From assembly GCF_003438995.1 (NCBI RefSeq), contig NZ_QSUN01000004.1:248001-312000 (forward strand): a DNA stretch of 64,000 bases, in the 5' to 3' direction. Origin of the DNA: Bacteroides sp. OM05-12 (GTDB lineage Bacteria; Bacteroidota; Bacteroidia; Bacteroidales; Bacteroidaceae). The notes below the pieces were generated by a model. That model did no database searches and was not told the origin of the DNA. It saw nothing but the letters and a program-made list of their open reading frames with translations. Positions 8,136 through 16,577 of this stretch are shown one piece after another. Numbering within the stretch: the first letter of the stretch is position 1; every line of letters begins with the position of its first letter. The position numbers and the translations under genes are program-made.

Positions 8136-9182
8136 TTATCTGGACACCCGTCCTGATGTATTACCATTCATCAAGTTCTCAACCTCCTCAACTGTGACCT
8201 GATTAAAATCACCATAGACCGTGTTCTTCAATGCTGAAGCTGCCAACGCGAAATCAAGCGCCTTTCGGTCATTGTCAGGATAAGCCACAAGTCCGTAAAT
8301 CATGCCTCCCACAAAAGCATCGCCAACCCCAACCTTATCCACAACATGATCGATATCATAAACAGGAGCGACCTTTAATGTCCCCTCGGAGTAAAGCACT
8401 GCGGCAAGGATATCGTGGTTTACACTCAAAGAATTACGCAATTCAATAAACATCTTGTGACAACGAGGATATTTCGATTCAATCAAACGGCATTCTTTCA
8501 AGAAAGCACCCTCATCCAACTTATAACGAGCATCCACAGCAGTAAAAGGAACATCCTCAACGCCAAGTGTATATTTATATTCAGGCATTGCACCGAATAT
8601 CACATCACTTTTGGCAACCATTGCCGGCATCACCTCCAAAGCAGTCTTTCCATACTTCCAAAGATTTTTCCGGTAATTCAAATCACAGGAAATGGTTAAT
8701 CCCATACGGTCCGCCACCTCTATTGCTTCCATACAAACTTCGGCAGCCTCCGGTGAAGAAGCAGGAACAATACCCGACCAATGAAACCAGTCGGCATCAG
8801 AAAATACCCGTTCCCAATCCACCATTCCGGGGCGTATAGTGGAAAAAGCAGAGCCGGCACGATCATAAACCACACGGGATGCACGCATAGAGGCTCCATC
8901 TTCCAAAAAATAAATACCGAGACGATCCCCACCACGTATTATGTGACGAGTTCCAATACCTATCGCTCTCAATGCACCCATACAAGCCTCCGCCACTTCA
9001 TTCTGCGGCAAACGGGTTACAAACTCCACATCCAAGCCATAATTGGCCAGTGATGCAGCAACATTTGCTTCGCTACCTCCATACTTAACAATCAGACTAT
9101 CAGCCTGCCTAATTCTTAAACAATTTGGAGGGGTAAGGCGCAGCAAAACTTCGCCAAAAGTTACAATTTTCTTTCCCATCAA
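8136..9182 (-). CDS. kdgK: PfkB-family sugar kinase, probably 2-dehydro-3-deoxygluconokinase
   Basis: 348 residues of a ribokinase/PfkB fold. The N-terminus has VTFGEVLLRLTPP and KYGGSEANVAASLA, the sugar-binding Gly-Gly motif. The C-terminal signature is DKVGVGDAFVGGMIYG, containing the catalytic Asp and anion hole. KdgK phosphorylates 2-keto-3-deoxygluconate to KDPG for the Entner-Doudoroff or pectin/uronate route. The opening GEVLLRL and sites such as Tyr/Arg-rich VVYDRAGSAF are KDG-kinase-like, but fructokinase or another ketose kinase cannot be excluded. No KDPG aldolase is next to it. Start could be either of two adjacent ATGs. A TATTTTTG -7-like element lies at 9226-9233. Confidence 0.7.
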   Translation of the reverse strand: MMGKKIVTFGEVLLRLTPPNCLRIRQADSLIVKYGGSEANVAASLANYGLDVEFVTRLPQNEVAEACMGALRAIGIGTRHIIRGGDRLGIYFLEDGASMRASRVVYDRAGSAFSTIRPGMVDWERVFSDADWFHWSGIVPASSPEAAEVCMEAIEVADRMGLTISCDLNYRKNLWKYGKTALEVMPAMVAKSDVIFGAMPEYKYTLGVEDVPFTAVDARYKLDEGAFLKECRLIESKYPRCHKMFIELRNSLSVNHDILAAVLYSEGTLKVAPVYDIDHVVDKVGVGDAFVGGMIYGLVAYPDNDRKALDFALAASALKNTVYGDFNQVTVEEVENLMNGNTSGRVSR

Positions 9183-9313
9183 TCTATTACCTATTAAAAT
9201 GCAATCACTACAATTAAACGTATGGCAAAAATAATAATTTTATGCGTATATTCTCTCAATAAAATACTATTTTCTTCATGTCCTGAAAATAAGGCAAATC
9301 CGATTATTTTATG

Positions 9314-9321
9314 TAGATTTG
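9314..9321 (+). promoter_or_regulatory. Bacteroides -7 element for the 9353 operon
   Basis: TAGATTTG on the plus strand matches TAnnTTTG, 31 bases before the ATG at 9353. No clear -33 at the standard distance. Confidence 0.4.
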
Positions 9322-9352
9322 CAACCGTAAACAAATTAAAGGAAGAACAAAG

Positions 9353-9979
9353 ATGAATATATTTCAAAAGTTATTTAACAAAGAAACTGAAATCCGCGAC
9401 ATCGACCAAAGCAAAGTTGAGAACTTTATGACGCTTATCCGTGTATACTACCAATCTGTTATGGCAGTAAATCTAGGGGTTACCAATATTCGTTTTTTAC
9501 CGGATGTCGCTCTATACAAACATGTATATAAGGTACAGACACAAGGTGGTAAACTCGGCATTGCAGAAAAATCACATTCACGTAAAATGCTGATGCAGGA
9601 TTATGGGCTTAGTGAATCATTCTTTAAAGAAATAGACGCCTCTATAAAAAAGGGTTGCAAAACTCAAAATGATATAAAAACATATTTGTTTATGTTCCAA
9701 GGGTTCAGCAGTGACCTGATGATGATTATCGGAAACCTGATGAAATGGAAGTTCGGAGTACCTAAGTTCTTCCGTAAGGCTCTTTACAGCATGACGGAAA
9801 AGAGCATACATGATATTCTGACCAAGACGAATTGGAAATCAGACGATATAAGACCCGTAGCTAAAAACGTTCGTGCCTATAAAGAACGTCTGGGATATTC
9901 TGAAGAGTGGATGACCGAATATGTTTTTAATATTATCATGCTTGCAAAAAGCGAAAAGCGCAGAAAAAAAGCAGAATAA
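9353..9979 (+). CDS. Conserved protein of unknown function, upstream of a DNA glycosylase
   Basis: 208 residues, cytoplasmic, largely helical, with a strongly basic C-terminus (ending KSEKRRKKAE). I do not recognise a family. It has one somewhat hydrophobic helix (FSSDLMMIIGNLMKWKFGVP) but no convincing membrane segment, and no catalytic motif that I can name. The glycosylase gene begins only 3 bases after its stop, so both are one transcript, which suggests, weakly, a link to DNA repair. Codon use looks like the neighbours, so nothing points to transfer. Confidence 0.75.
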   Translation: MNIFQKLFNKETEIRDIDQSKVENFMTLIRVYYQSVMAVNLGVTNIRFLPDVALYKHVYKVQTQGGKLGIAEKSHSRKMLMQDYGLSESFFKEIDASIKKGCKTQNDIKTYLFMFQGFSSDLMMIIGNLMKWKFGVPKFFRKALYSMTEKSIHDILTKTNWKSDDIRPVAKNVRAYKERLGYSEEWMTEYVFNIIMLAKSEKRRKKAE

Positions 9980-9982
9980 CTC

Positions 9983-10567
9983 ATGGAACCTGTAGCAATA
10001 GAAGAACATCCTCTAAAACCATTTCTTCCTGCAAATGCAAAACTGTTGATGCTCGGAAGTTTTCCTCCACAAAGGAAAAGATGGAGTATGGACTTTTATT
10101 ACCCTAATCTTCAAAATGATATGTGGCGTATCTTCGGATGGATATTCTTTCAAGACAAAGAGCATTTCTTAATGCCGGGAAAGAAAGCGTTCGACAGGGA
10201 AAAACTAATTTTGTTTCTACAAGAAAAAGGTATTGCCCTATTTGACTCCGCCACTTCTATCCGCCGATTGCAAGACAATGCTTCCGATAAATTCCTAGAA
10301 GTAGTGGAACCAACAGATATACCATTGTTGCTCCGCCATATTCCACTTTGCCGGGCCATTGTCACTACCGGACAAAAAGCAACGGACACATTACGTGCTC
10401 AAATAAAAGCGGAAGAGCCCAAAGTAGGCGACTATTCACTTTTCAAATTTGAAGAACGGGAGATGCGTTTATATCGAATGCCTTCTTCTTCACGTGCCTA
10501 TCCAAAGCCACTGGAGGAGAAAGCGGATTCTTATCGAAAGATGTTTAATGAATTAGAACTTTTATAA
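9983..10567 (+). CDS. Uracil-DNA-glycosylase superfamily protein
   Basis: 194 residues. Near the start is [20 protein letters not shown], the UDG-superfamily motif 1 region (G-S-F-P followed by a Tyr/Pro stretch). Motif 2 is the late [11 protein letters not shown] block that inserts into the DNA minor groove. Between them sit a Rossmann-like core and [11 protein letters not shown]. Members remove uracil, or in family 6 hypoxanthine, from DNA to start base excision repair. The exact base cannot be called from sequence. It is co-transcribed with the unknown gene before it and lies 2 kb from the TIGR03915/TIGR03916 pair, which elsewhere travels with a UDG-family enzyme. Confidence 0.75.
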   Translation: MEPVAIEEHPLKPFLPANAKLLMLGSFPPQRKRWSMDFYYPNLQNDMWRIFGWIFFQDKEHFLMPGKKAFDREKLILFLQEKGIALFDSATSIRRLQDNASDKFLEVVEPTDIPLLLRHIPLCRAIVTTGQKATDTLRAQIKAEEPKVGDYSLFKFEEREMRLYRMPSSSRAYPKPLEEKADSYRKMFNELELL

Positions 10568-10576
10568 CAGCATGAC

Positions 10577-10606
10577 TTGCAGATACGGAATATTCAACTA
10601 TCTTTG
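10577..10606 (+). promoter_or_regulatory. Promoter of tRNA-Trp (-33 TTG, -7 TATCTTTG)
   Basis: TTG at 10577-10579 and TATCTTTG at 10599-10606 are separated by 19 bp, a full match to the Bacteroides sigma-ABfr consensus. The tRNA's first base lies 11 bases after the -7 element. It sits right behind the glycosylase stop codon. Confidence 0.8.
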
Positions 10607-10616
10607 CAGCCGCAAT

Positions 10617-10689
10617 ACGGGAGTAGCTCAGTTGGTAGAGCACCGGTCTCCAAAACCGGGTGTCGGGAGTTCGAGCCTCTCCTCCCGTG
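10617..10689 (+). tRNA. tRNA-Trp (anticodon CCA)
   Basis: A 73-base cloverleaf. The acceptor stem pairs ACGGGAG (10617-10623) with CTCCCGT (10682-10688), discriminator G at 10689. The D arm is GCTCAGTTGGTAGAGC, and the anticodon stem ACCGG/CCGG(G) holds the loop with CCA. The T arm reads GGGAGTTCGAGCCTCTC. The 3' CCA end is not encoded. Anticodon CCA reads UGG, hence tryptophan. Confidence 0.96.
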
Positions 10690-10751
10690 CTGTTGATATC
10701 CGATTATCTTCACCGCACAACAAATTTACAATCATTAATTTTATAAGAAGT

Positions 10752-12917
10752 ATGAAAAACATCAGACTTATCTTAGTGGCTCTTTGTACATTGCCGCTAT
10801 TCACAGCCCAAGCAGACGAGGGTATGTGGCTGCTACAACTCATGCAGGAACAACACCTAGCCGACATGATGAAAAAACAAGGATTACAAATGGAGGTGGA
10901 CGACATTTATAACCCGAACAAAGTTTCATTGAAAGATGCTGTCGGTATCTTCGGAGGAGGATGTACCGGAGAAATCATTTCACCGGAAGGACTTATCCTA
11001 ACCAATCATCATTGTGGTTATGACGCAATCCAGCAACATTCATCCGTAGAACACGATTATCTGACAGATGGATTCTGGGCAATGAACCGCAAAGAAGAAA
11101 TCCCGACTCCGGGACTCCAATTTACTTTCATTGAAAAGATAGAAGATGTTACAGACATCATCAATAAAAAGATAGCTGATAAAGAAGTCACAGAAGCCGA
11201 ATCATTCACTTATAAATTCCTTAGCACTATAGCCGATTCATTGTTATCGGTACATGGATATGCTGATAAATTCGGCTACCAAAGTGAATTATTGCCATTC
11301 TATGCAGGAAACCGTTATTATTTCTTTATTGAAAAAGTGTACAGTGATGTACGTATGGTTGCCGCTCCTCCTTCATCAGTAGGTAAATTCGGTGGAGAAA
11401 CAGACAACTGGATGTGGCCACGCCATACCGGAGATTTCTCAATGTTCCGCATCTATGCAAATGAAAACGGAGAACCGGCTGATTATAATGAAAGCAATGT
11501 TCCGTTGAAGACCAAGAAACATTTCGCCATCTCCTTGCGTGGCATAGAAGACGGTGATTACACTATGATCATGGGATTCCCGGGAAGTACAGAACGTTAC
11601 CTTACGGCATCCGGCATCCAGCAAATGATGGATTGCAGTAATACGCCCCGTATCAGAATCCGCACAGCACGCCAAGAGGTATTAAAATCGGAAATGGATA
11701 AAAGTGATAAAGTACGTATCCAATACGCAAGTAAATATGCACGTTCAAGCAATTATTGGAAAAACGCCATCGGCATGAACAAGGCTATTGTAGATAATAA
11801 AGTATTGGAAGGTAAAAAAGAACAAGAAACCCGCTTTGCCGAATTTGCAAAAAGAGTCAATAATAAAGAATATCAAGAAGTTGTTTCCAATATAGATCAG
11901 GCAATACAAGCCGGTAATAATTTGGAATATCAGTGGACTTGCCTCATCGAAGCTATTTCTTCCGGAATCGAATATGGTACTCCTTATATGGTTATGGAGC
12001 AATTAAAACAGGCACTTGATGAAAAGAATGATTCACTTCTCAATGCCAGCATACAGACATTAAAGGAATCTTATGCGAACATCCATGATAAAGATTATGA
12101 CCATGAAGTAGACCGGAAAGTGGCAAAAGTAATACTTCCTTTATATGCCGAAATGGTTCCGGCCAGTGAACGCCCGGCTTTCTACCAAACTATTGAGAAA
12201 GAATTTAAAGGCGATTATAACAAATATGTAGATGCTTTGTATGACAATACTATTTTTGCTAATGATAAGAATTTCAATAAATTCATCAAGAAACCAAACA
12301 AAAAAGCAATTGATAAAGACTTGATGAGACAATTTGCAGCAGCAAAATGGGAAAAGCTCTATGAACTGCAGGGAAAGATGAAGGATTCAAGAATGCAATT
12401 ACTAAGCCTATATAAGATTTATGTACGCGGACTTGGCGAAATGAATGCTCCTACCCCTCAATATCCGGATGCAAACTTCACCATCCGTCTGACTTACGGA
12501 AATGTTAAATCGTATGATCCTAAAGATGCGGTGCATTATGACTATTATACGACAACAGATGGTATTCTGGAAAAAGAAGATCCGAATAACCGTGAATTTA
12601 ATGTTCCTGCCAAATTGAAAGAACTGATTCTTAAAAAGGATTTCGGACGTTATACAATGAAAAACGGAGAAATGCCGGTATGTTTCACTTCCACGAATGA
12701 TATTACCGGCGGTAATTCCGGCAGTCCGATCATTAACGCACGCGGTGAACTTATCGGTGCTGCATTTGATGGCAACTGGGAATCGTTAAGCGGTGACATC
12801 AATTTCGACAATGAAAAGCAACGTTGTATCAATGTAGACATCCGTTATGTATTGTTCATTATCGAAAAATTAGGTGGAGCAAAACACTTGATTGATGAAA
12901 TGACAATCGTAGAATAA
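10752..12917 (+). CDS. dpp7: S46 dipeptidyl peptidase, DPP7-like
   Basis: 721 residues from the ATG at 10752; the frame stays open further upstream through the tRNA, but that start is an artefact. Residues 1-20 are a Sec signal peptide (cleavage near FTAQA), so the enzyme is periplasmic. It has the S46 catalytic blocks LTNHHCGY (residues 83-90) and TGGNSGSP with Ser656. S46 enzymes release dipeptides from peptide N-termini. Residue 674, in FDGNWE, is Gly; in characterised S46 enzymes Gly here gives DPP7-type preference for hydrophobic P1 residues, Arg gives DPP11. A second S46 gene follows directly. No promoter of its own is evident. Confidence 0.9.
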   Translation: MKNIRLILVALCTLPLFTAQADEGMWLLQLMQEQHLADMMKKQGLQMEVDDIYNPNKVSLKDAVGIFGGGCTGEIISPEGLILTNHHCGYDAIQQHSSVEHDYLTDGFWAMNRKEEIPTPGLQFTFIEKIEDVTDIINKKIADKEVTEAESFTYKFLSTIADSLLSVHGYADKFGYQSELLPFYAGNRYYFFIEKVYSDVRMVAAPPSSVGKFGGETDNWMWPRHTGDFSMFRIYANENGEPADYNESNVPLKTKKHFAISLRGIEDGDYTMIMGFPGSTERYLTASGIQQMMDCSNTPRIRIRTARQEVLKSEMDKSDKVRIQYASKYARSSNYWKNAIGMNKAIVDNKVLEGKKEQETRFAEFAKRVNNKEYQEVVSNIDQAIQAGNNLEYQWTCLIEAISSGIEYGTPYMVMEQLKQALDEKNDSLLNASIQTLKESYANIHDKDYDHEVDRKVAKVILPLYAEMVPASERPAFYQTIEKEFKGDYNKYVDALYDNTIFANDKNFNKFIKKPNKKAIDKDLMRQFAAAKWEKLYELQGKMKDSRMQLLSLYKIYVRGLGEMNAPTPQYPDANFTIRLTYGNVKSYDPKDAVHYDYYTTTDGILEKEDPNNREFNVPAKLKELILKKDFGRYTMKNGEMPVCFTSTNDITGGNSGSPIINARGELIGAAFDGNWESLSGDINFDNEKQRCINVDIRYVLFIIEKLGGAKHLIDEMTIVE

Positions 12918-12938
12918 ATAATATATAACCTTCCAAAG

Positions 12939-13012
12939 ACACGGGTTATGTGGTTCTCACGGTTTCCTTTTTAATAACAAAAGCTGTGTAATCCTCATAA
13001 TCCGTGTTTTTT
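12939..13012 (+). terminator. Intrinsic terminator after the DPP7-like gene
   Basis: Arms ACACGGGTTATG (12939-12950) and CATAATCCGTGT (12996-13007) pair with one G-T, followed by six T. The loop is 45 bases. It sits between the two peptidase genes, 22 bases after the stop, and would partly separate their expression. Confidence 0.6.
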
Positions 13013-13026
13013 ATAACCTATATACC

Positions 13027-15198
13027 ATGAACAAGAAATCTTTTATATTCTGTACCATACTGGGATTCTCATCCTTATCGTCTTATGCTGATGAAGGTAT
13101 GTGGATGCTTACTGACTTGAAAGAGCAGAATGCAGCCGTTATGTATGAATTGGGACTCGACATCAAAACAGATCAGATATATAGTCCTGACAATATCAGT
13201 TTAAAAGATGCAGTCGTACACTTCGGAGGCGGCTGTACGGGAGAGGTCATTTCCTCCGAAGGACTTGTGTTGACGAATCATCATTGCGGTTATGGCTATA
13301 TACAAGAACATTCGTCCGTTGAACATGATTACCTGACGGATGGTTTCTGGGCCATGAACCGTGAAGAAGAACTTCCCTGTAAGGACTTATCGGTGACTTT
13401 CATCGATCAAATCCTAGACGTCACTTCCTATGTAAAGGAACAACTGGCCAAGGATGAAGATCCCGAAGGAACCAATTATCTGTCTCCGTCCTATCTTTCC
13501 AAGGTAGCAGACCGGTTTGCAGAAGCTAATAAAATAGAGAAAACACCATTTACCATATTGGAGTTAAAACCTTTTTATGGTGCCAACAAATATTATCTGT
13601 TTGTAAAGACAGAATATAAAGATGTACGAATGGTAGGCGCACCACCTTCTTCTATCGGTAAATTTGGTGCAGATACGGATAATTGGATGTGGCCACGTCA
13701 TACAGGAGACTTCTCTATTTTCCGGATCTATGCGACTAAAGACGGTAAACCTGCTGAATATGCAACCGATAATATTCCTTTAAAAGTAAAGAAGCACTTG
13801 ACTATCAGTCTTGCCGGAATAAAAGAGGGTGACTTCACTTTTGTCATGGGCTTCCCCGGACGTAACTGGCGATATATGATTTCCGACGAAGTGGAAGAAC
13901 GTATGCAAACTACCAACTTTATGCGTGAAAAAGTTCGCGGAGTACGTCAGGAAGCAATGATGGCAGAAATGCAGCGTGACCCGGCTATACGTATCCAATA
14001 TGCAAGCAAATATGCCAGTTCCGCTAATTATTGGAAAAATGCAATCGGTATGAACAAAGGTTTAATCAGCCTTCATGTGTTGGATACAAAAAAGGCTCAA
14101 CAAGAAAAACTCCTGGCTTATGGACGTACCATCGGTGATAACTCTTATCAAAAAGCATTCGACGAGATCCGTTCTATCGTAGGCAAGCGTCGTGATGCCC
14201 TTTACCACCAACAAGCCATCTACGAAGCATTATATCTGGGAACAGAGTTTTCGCGCATACCTTCTGTCAAGAAACTGATGAATGCATATCAAGGAAAGAG
14301 CAGCAAGGATTCTATCGACAAATATACCAATGAACTGCGTAAAGACGGAGAACTGTTTTTCAATAAAAGCTATAATCCGGAAGTAGACCGTATCGTCTCT
14401 AAAAAGATGCTTAAATTATACAGTGAACTCATCCCTAAAGAGCAACGTATCGATATATTCAATTTAATAGATAAGAAATATAAGGGTAACAGCGATGCTT
14501 TTGTCGATGCTTGTTTTGATCGTTCCATCTTCAGTTCTCCCGAGCGTTTATCTAAATTCCTAGCCAAACCATCGCTCAAACAATTGGAACAAGACCTCAT
14601 GGTTCAATATTCACAATCTGTACGCAATGGATATAATGATATGGGAATCGCCATGAAAAAAGAAACAAACGCATATAATTTAGCGCATAAAGTCTGGGTA
14701 GAAGGCATGATGAACCTTAAACAACAGGAAGGAACACCTGTCTATCCCGATGCGAATTCTACTTTGAGGTTAACTTACGGTCGTATAGGTTCATACCGCC
14801 CGACAGATGGAATCGAATACAATTGGTATACTACTTTGAAAGGAGTTATGGAGAAAGAAGATCCGGATAACTTTGAATTCGTAGTACCCGCCAAACTAAA
14901 AGAACTTTATGAAAATAAGGACTTCGGACGTTATGCGATGGAAAACGGAGAAATGCCAATCTGTTTCGTCACCAACACCGATAATACAGGAGGAAACTCC
15001 GGCAGCCCGGTATTTAATGCCAAAGGAGAGCTTATCGGAACAGGATTTGACCGTAATTGGGAAGGCCTCACCGGTGATATTGCTTTTCAAACGACCTTAC
15101 AGCGGGCAGCATGTGTAGATATCCGTTATACATTATTTATAATTGATAAATTCGCCGGTGCATCACACTTAATCAACGAGTTGACTATTACAGAATAA
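13027..15198 (+). CDS. dpp11: S46 dipeptidyl peptidase, DPP11-like (Asp/Glu-specific)
   Basis: 723 residues with a signal peptide (about 1-21, SSYADEGMW at the mature start). The S46 catalytic motifs are LTNHHCGY near residue 85 and TGGNSGSP near 655. The key difference from the preceding paralogue is Arg676 in FDRNWE; the equivalent Arg (Arg673 in Porphyromonas DPP11) binds acidic P1 side chains, so this copy should release dipeptides ending in Asp or Glu. Together the tandem pair covers hydrophobic and acidic P1 residues, helping the cell use protein. The pair most likely arose by duplication. The start codon lies 14 bases after the terminator's T-run. Confidence 0.92.
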   Translation: MNKKSFIFCTILGFSSLSSYADEGMWMLTDLKEQNAAVMYELGLDIKTDQIYSPDNISLKDAVVHFGGGCTGEVISSEGLVLTNHHCGYGYIQEHSSVEHDYLTDGFWAMNREEELPCKDLSVTFIDQILDVTSYVKEQLAKDEDPEGTNYLSPSYLSKVADRFAEANKIEKTPFTILELKPFYGANKYYLFVKTEYKDVRMVGAPPSSIGKFGADTDNWMWPRHTGDFSIFRIYATKDGKPAEYATDNIPLKVKKHLTISLAGIKEGDFTFVMGFPGRNWRYMISDEVEERMQTTNFMREKVRGVRQEAMMAEMQRDPAIRIQYASKYASSANYWKNAIGMNKGLISLHVLDTKKAQQEKLLAYGRTIGDNSYQKAFDEIRSIVGKRRDALYHQQAIYEALYLGTEFSRIPSVKKLMNAYQGKSSKDSIDKYTNELRKDGELFFNKSYNPEVDRIVSKKMLKLYSELIPKEQRIDIFNLIDKKYKGNSDAFVDACFDRSIFSSPERLSKFLAKPSLKQLEQDLMVQYSQSVRNGYNDMGIAMKKETNAYNLAHKVWVEGMMNLKQQEGTPVYPDANSTLRLTYGRIGSYRPTDGIEYNWYTTLKGVMEKEDPDNFEFVVPAKLKELYENKDFGRYAMENGEMPICFVTNTDNTGGNSGSPVFNAKGELIGTGFDRNWEGLTGDIAFQTTLQRAACVDIRYTLFIIDKFAGASHLINELTITE

Positions 15199-15325
15199 CA
15201 TTGTTGAAAAGAATGTTTTTTGCATAAATAAAATTACGGACGCACCTACGTATGAACATTTAGCGTTATATTTACGTTCTATTTAACAAAAGTGTGATTA
15301 TTGTCATACTTAGGTTTAAATTAGA

Positions 15326-15331
15326 AAGGAG
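15326..15331 (+). promoter_or_regulatory. Shine-Dalgarno-like AAGGAG before the first thioredoxin
   Basis: GAAAGGAGACAATTATG puts a full AAGGAG 6 bases before the ATG at 15338. Strong Shine-Dalgarno sequences are uncommon in Bacteroides, so this points to high translation and fixes the start. Confidence 0.5.
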
Positions 15332-15337
15332 ACAATT

Positions 15338-15634
15338 ATGGAAAGATTTGAAGAACTAATAACCTCCAATGTACCGGTCTTAATAGATTTCTTTGCAGAA
15401 TGGTGCGGACCATGTAAAGCGATGAAACCCATTCTGGAAGAACTGAAAGGAATGAAAGGAGACGCTATTCGAGTTGCAAAGATTGATGTAGACAAGTACT
15501 TGGAACTGGCTAACCAGTATAAAATACAATCCATACCTACGTTAATGTTATTCAAAAACGGAGAAGTGTTATGGAAACATACAGGGGTAATGCACGCCCG
15601 GGAATTGAAAGAAGTGATCGAAAAATACGAATAA
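15338..15634 (+). CDS. trxA: Thioredoxin (cytoplasmic)
   Basis: 98 residues, a single compact thioredoxin fold with FFAEWCGPCKAMKP as active site (CGPC). The cis-proline motif is QSIPTLMLFKNG, followed by the C-terminal helix. It reduces protein disulfides in the cytoplasm, recharged by thioredoxin reductase. There is no signal peptide. The second thioredoxin gene begins 3 bases after the stop, so they form an operon that pairs a cytoplasmic with an exported protein. A strong Shine-Dalgarno sequence precedes it. Confidence 0.9.
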   Translation: MERFEELITSNVPVLIDFFAEWCGPCKAMKPILEELKGMKGDAIRVAKIDVDKYLELANQYKIQSIPTLMLFKNGEVLWKHTGVMHARELKEVIEKYE

Positions 15635-15637
15635 AAG

Positions 15638-16105
15638 ATGAAAAAAGGAATTTTAATATTAGCCCTTATCATGGGGGGTATTGTGAACTTTGCTTGCGCA
15701 CATAGCAGCGAAAGCAAAGCTAATACGGCAGAAAGCGGAGAAGTTATTCAGATGAACAACGATATGTTTCTGAAAAATATCTTTAACTATAAGACCAACA
15801 AAGAATGGAAGTATGAAGGAACGACACCTGTTGTCATTGACTTTTATGCAGACTGGTGCGGACCTTGTCGCAGAGTTTCCCCGATTATGAAAGAACTCGC
15901 AAAAGAATACGAAGGAAAGATTACCATTTATAAAGTAGATACGGATAAAGAGCAAGACCTTTCACGGGCAATGGGCATCCAGTCCTTACCTACTATTGTG
16001 TTTATCCCCGTAAAAGGTCAGCCACAAGTTATAATGGGAGCGGCCGATAAAGAGACTTTCAAAAAAGCGGTCGATACGGTTTTGTTAGGACAACCAACCA
16101 AATAA
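15638..16105 (+). CDS. Exported thioredoxin-like protein
   Basis: 155 residues. The N-terminus has a hydrophobic signal (residues 3-20) ending NFACAHSS; the Cys could be a lipidation site or simply flank a Sec cleavage site. The thioredoxin domain spans roughly 50-155, with DFYADWCGPCRRVSP (CGPC active site) and the cis-Pro motif QSLPTIVFIP. It probably reduces or isomerises disulfides in the periplasm. It follows the cytoplasmic thioredoxin in one operon that ends at the strong terminator 25 bases downstream. A partner that passes electrons across the membrane is not encoded here. Confidence 0.85.
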   Translation: MKKGILILALIMGGIVNFACAHSSESKANTAESGEVIQMNNDMFLKNIFNYKTNKEWKYEGTTPVVIDFYADWCGPCRRVSPIMKELAKEYEGKITIYKVDTDKEQDLSRAMGIQSLPTIVFIPVKGQPQVIMGAADKETFKKAVDTVLLGQPTK

Positions 16106-16129
16106 CTATATTTCCAAATTTTTATTCTC

Positions 16130-16172
16130 AATCACCTTGATGTTTTTTAAATTCATCAGGGTGATTTTTTTT
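16130..16172 (+). terminator. Intrinsic terminator of the thioredoxin operon
   Basis: Arms AATCACCTTGATG (16130-16142) and CATCAGGGTGATT (16154-16166) pair over 13 bp with one mismatch, followed by a run of eight T starting inside the arm. A second, partial TTCATCTTGATG lies just after. This is a textbook rho-independent terminator 25 bases past the stop. Confidence 0.85.
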
Positions 16173-16204
16173 ATTCATCTTGATGTTTTTTTCAAACGAC
16201 CTTA

Positions 16205-16276
16205 TGTTTGAAAAAAAGGACCGCACGATTGAATTCAAACGTACGGTCCTTTGTTCACAAACTCCTATCGTTTGCA
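16205..16276 (-). repeat. Hairpin repeat, family A copy 2 (inverted relative to copy 1)
   Basis: AAAGGACCGCAC (16215-16226) faces GTACGGTCCTTT (16241-16252). Read on the opposite strand, the hairpin and its flank with CAAACTCCTAT match copy 1 at 5.44-5.50 kb almost base for base. It lies between the thioredoxin terminator and the end of the PUL. Confidence 0.7.
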
Positions 16277-16476
16277 AACAACCGACTGTATGCTGACAGA
16301 AAGAGTATCCTGCACCTTTTATCGGTATGGATAAAAAGCTGCATTTTACTGAGAGAAAATGACGCTAAAACAGGATTGCTTCAAAAGCTCTTTCAAACCT
16401 TCAGTTTACGCATTGCGCTACTGACAAACAGGCATTTAGACTGAACTTTACTATAGAAGAGTTTTATTCGGTAAAA

Positions 16477-16527
16477 TCAAAAGAAAAAGAACCTGAATGA
16501 TGAATGAAGGTTAGCATCATTCAGGTT
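16477..16527 (-). terminator. Terminator of the PUL operon
   Basis: Perfect 13-bp arms AACCTGAATGATG (16490-16502) and CATCATTCAGGTT (16515-16527) with a 12-base loop. On the minus strand a T-rich tract (TCTTTTTCTTTT) follows, 51 bases beyond the last sulfatase stop. It therefore ends the long leftward PUL transcript. Confidence 0.8.
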
Positions 16528-16577
16528 AATCGTTTGTATATCAGATGATATTTTGCAAACTGAAAGATGAAAGATAG

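Noticed and set aside
10572..10751. A 60-residue N-terminal extension of the DPP7-like peptidase
   Set aside because: It is read through the promoter and tRNA-Trp; the ATG at 10752 starts a good signal peptide.
16208..16444. A 78-residue plus-strand reading frame after the thioredoxin operon
   Set aside because: It begins inside the family A hairpin repeat and runs through gene-free DNA, with no recognisable domain or ribosome site.
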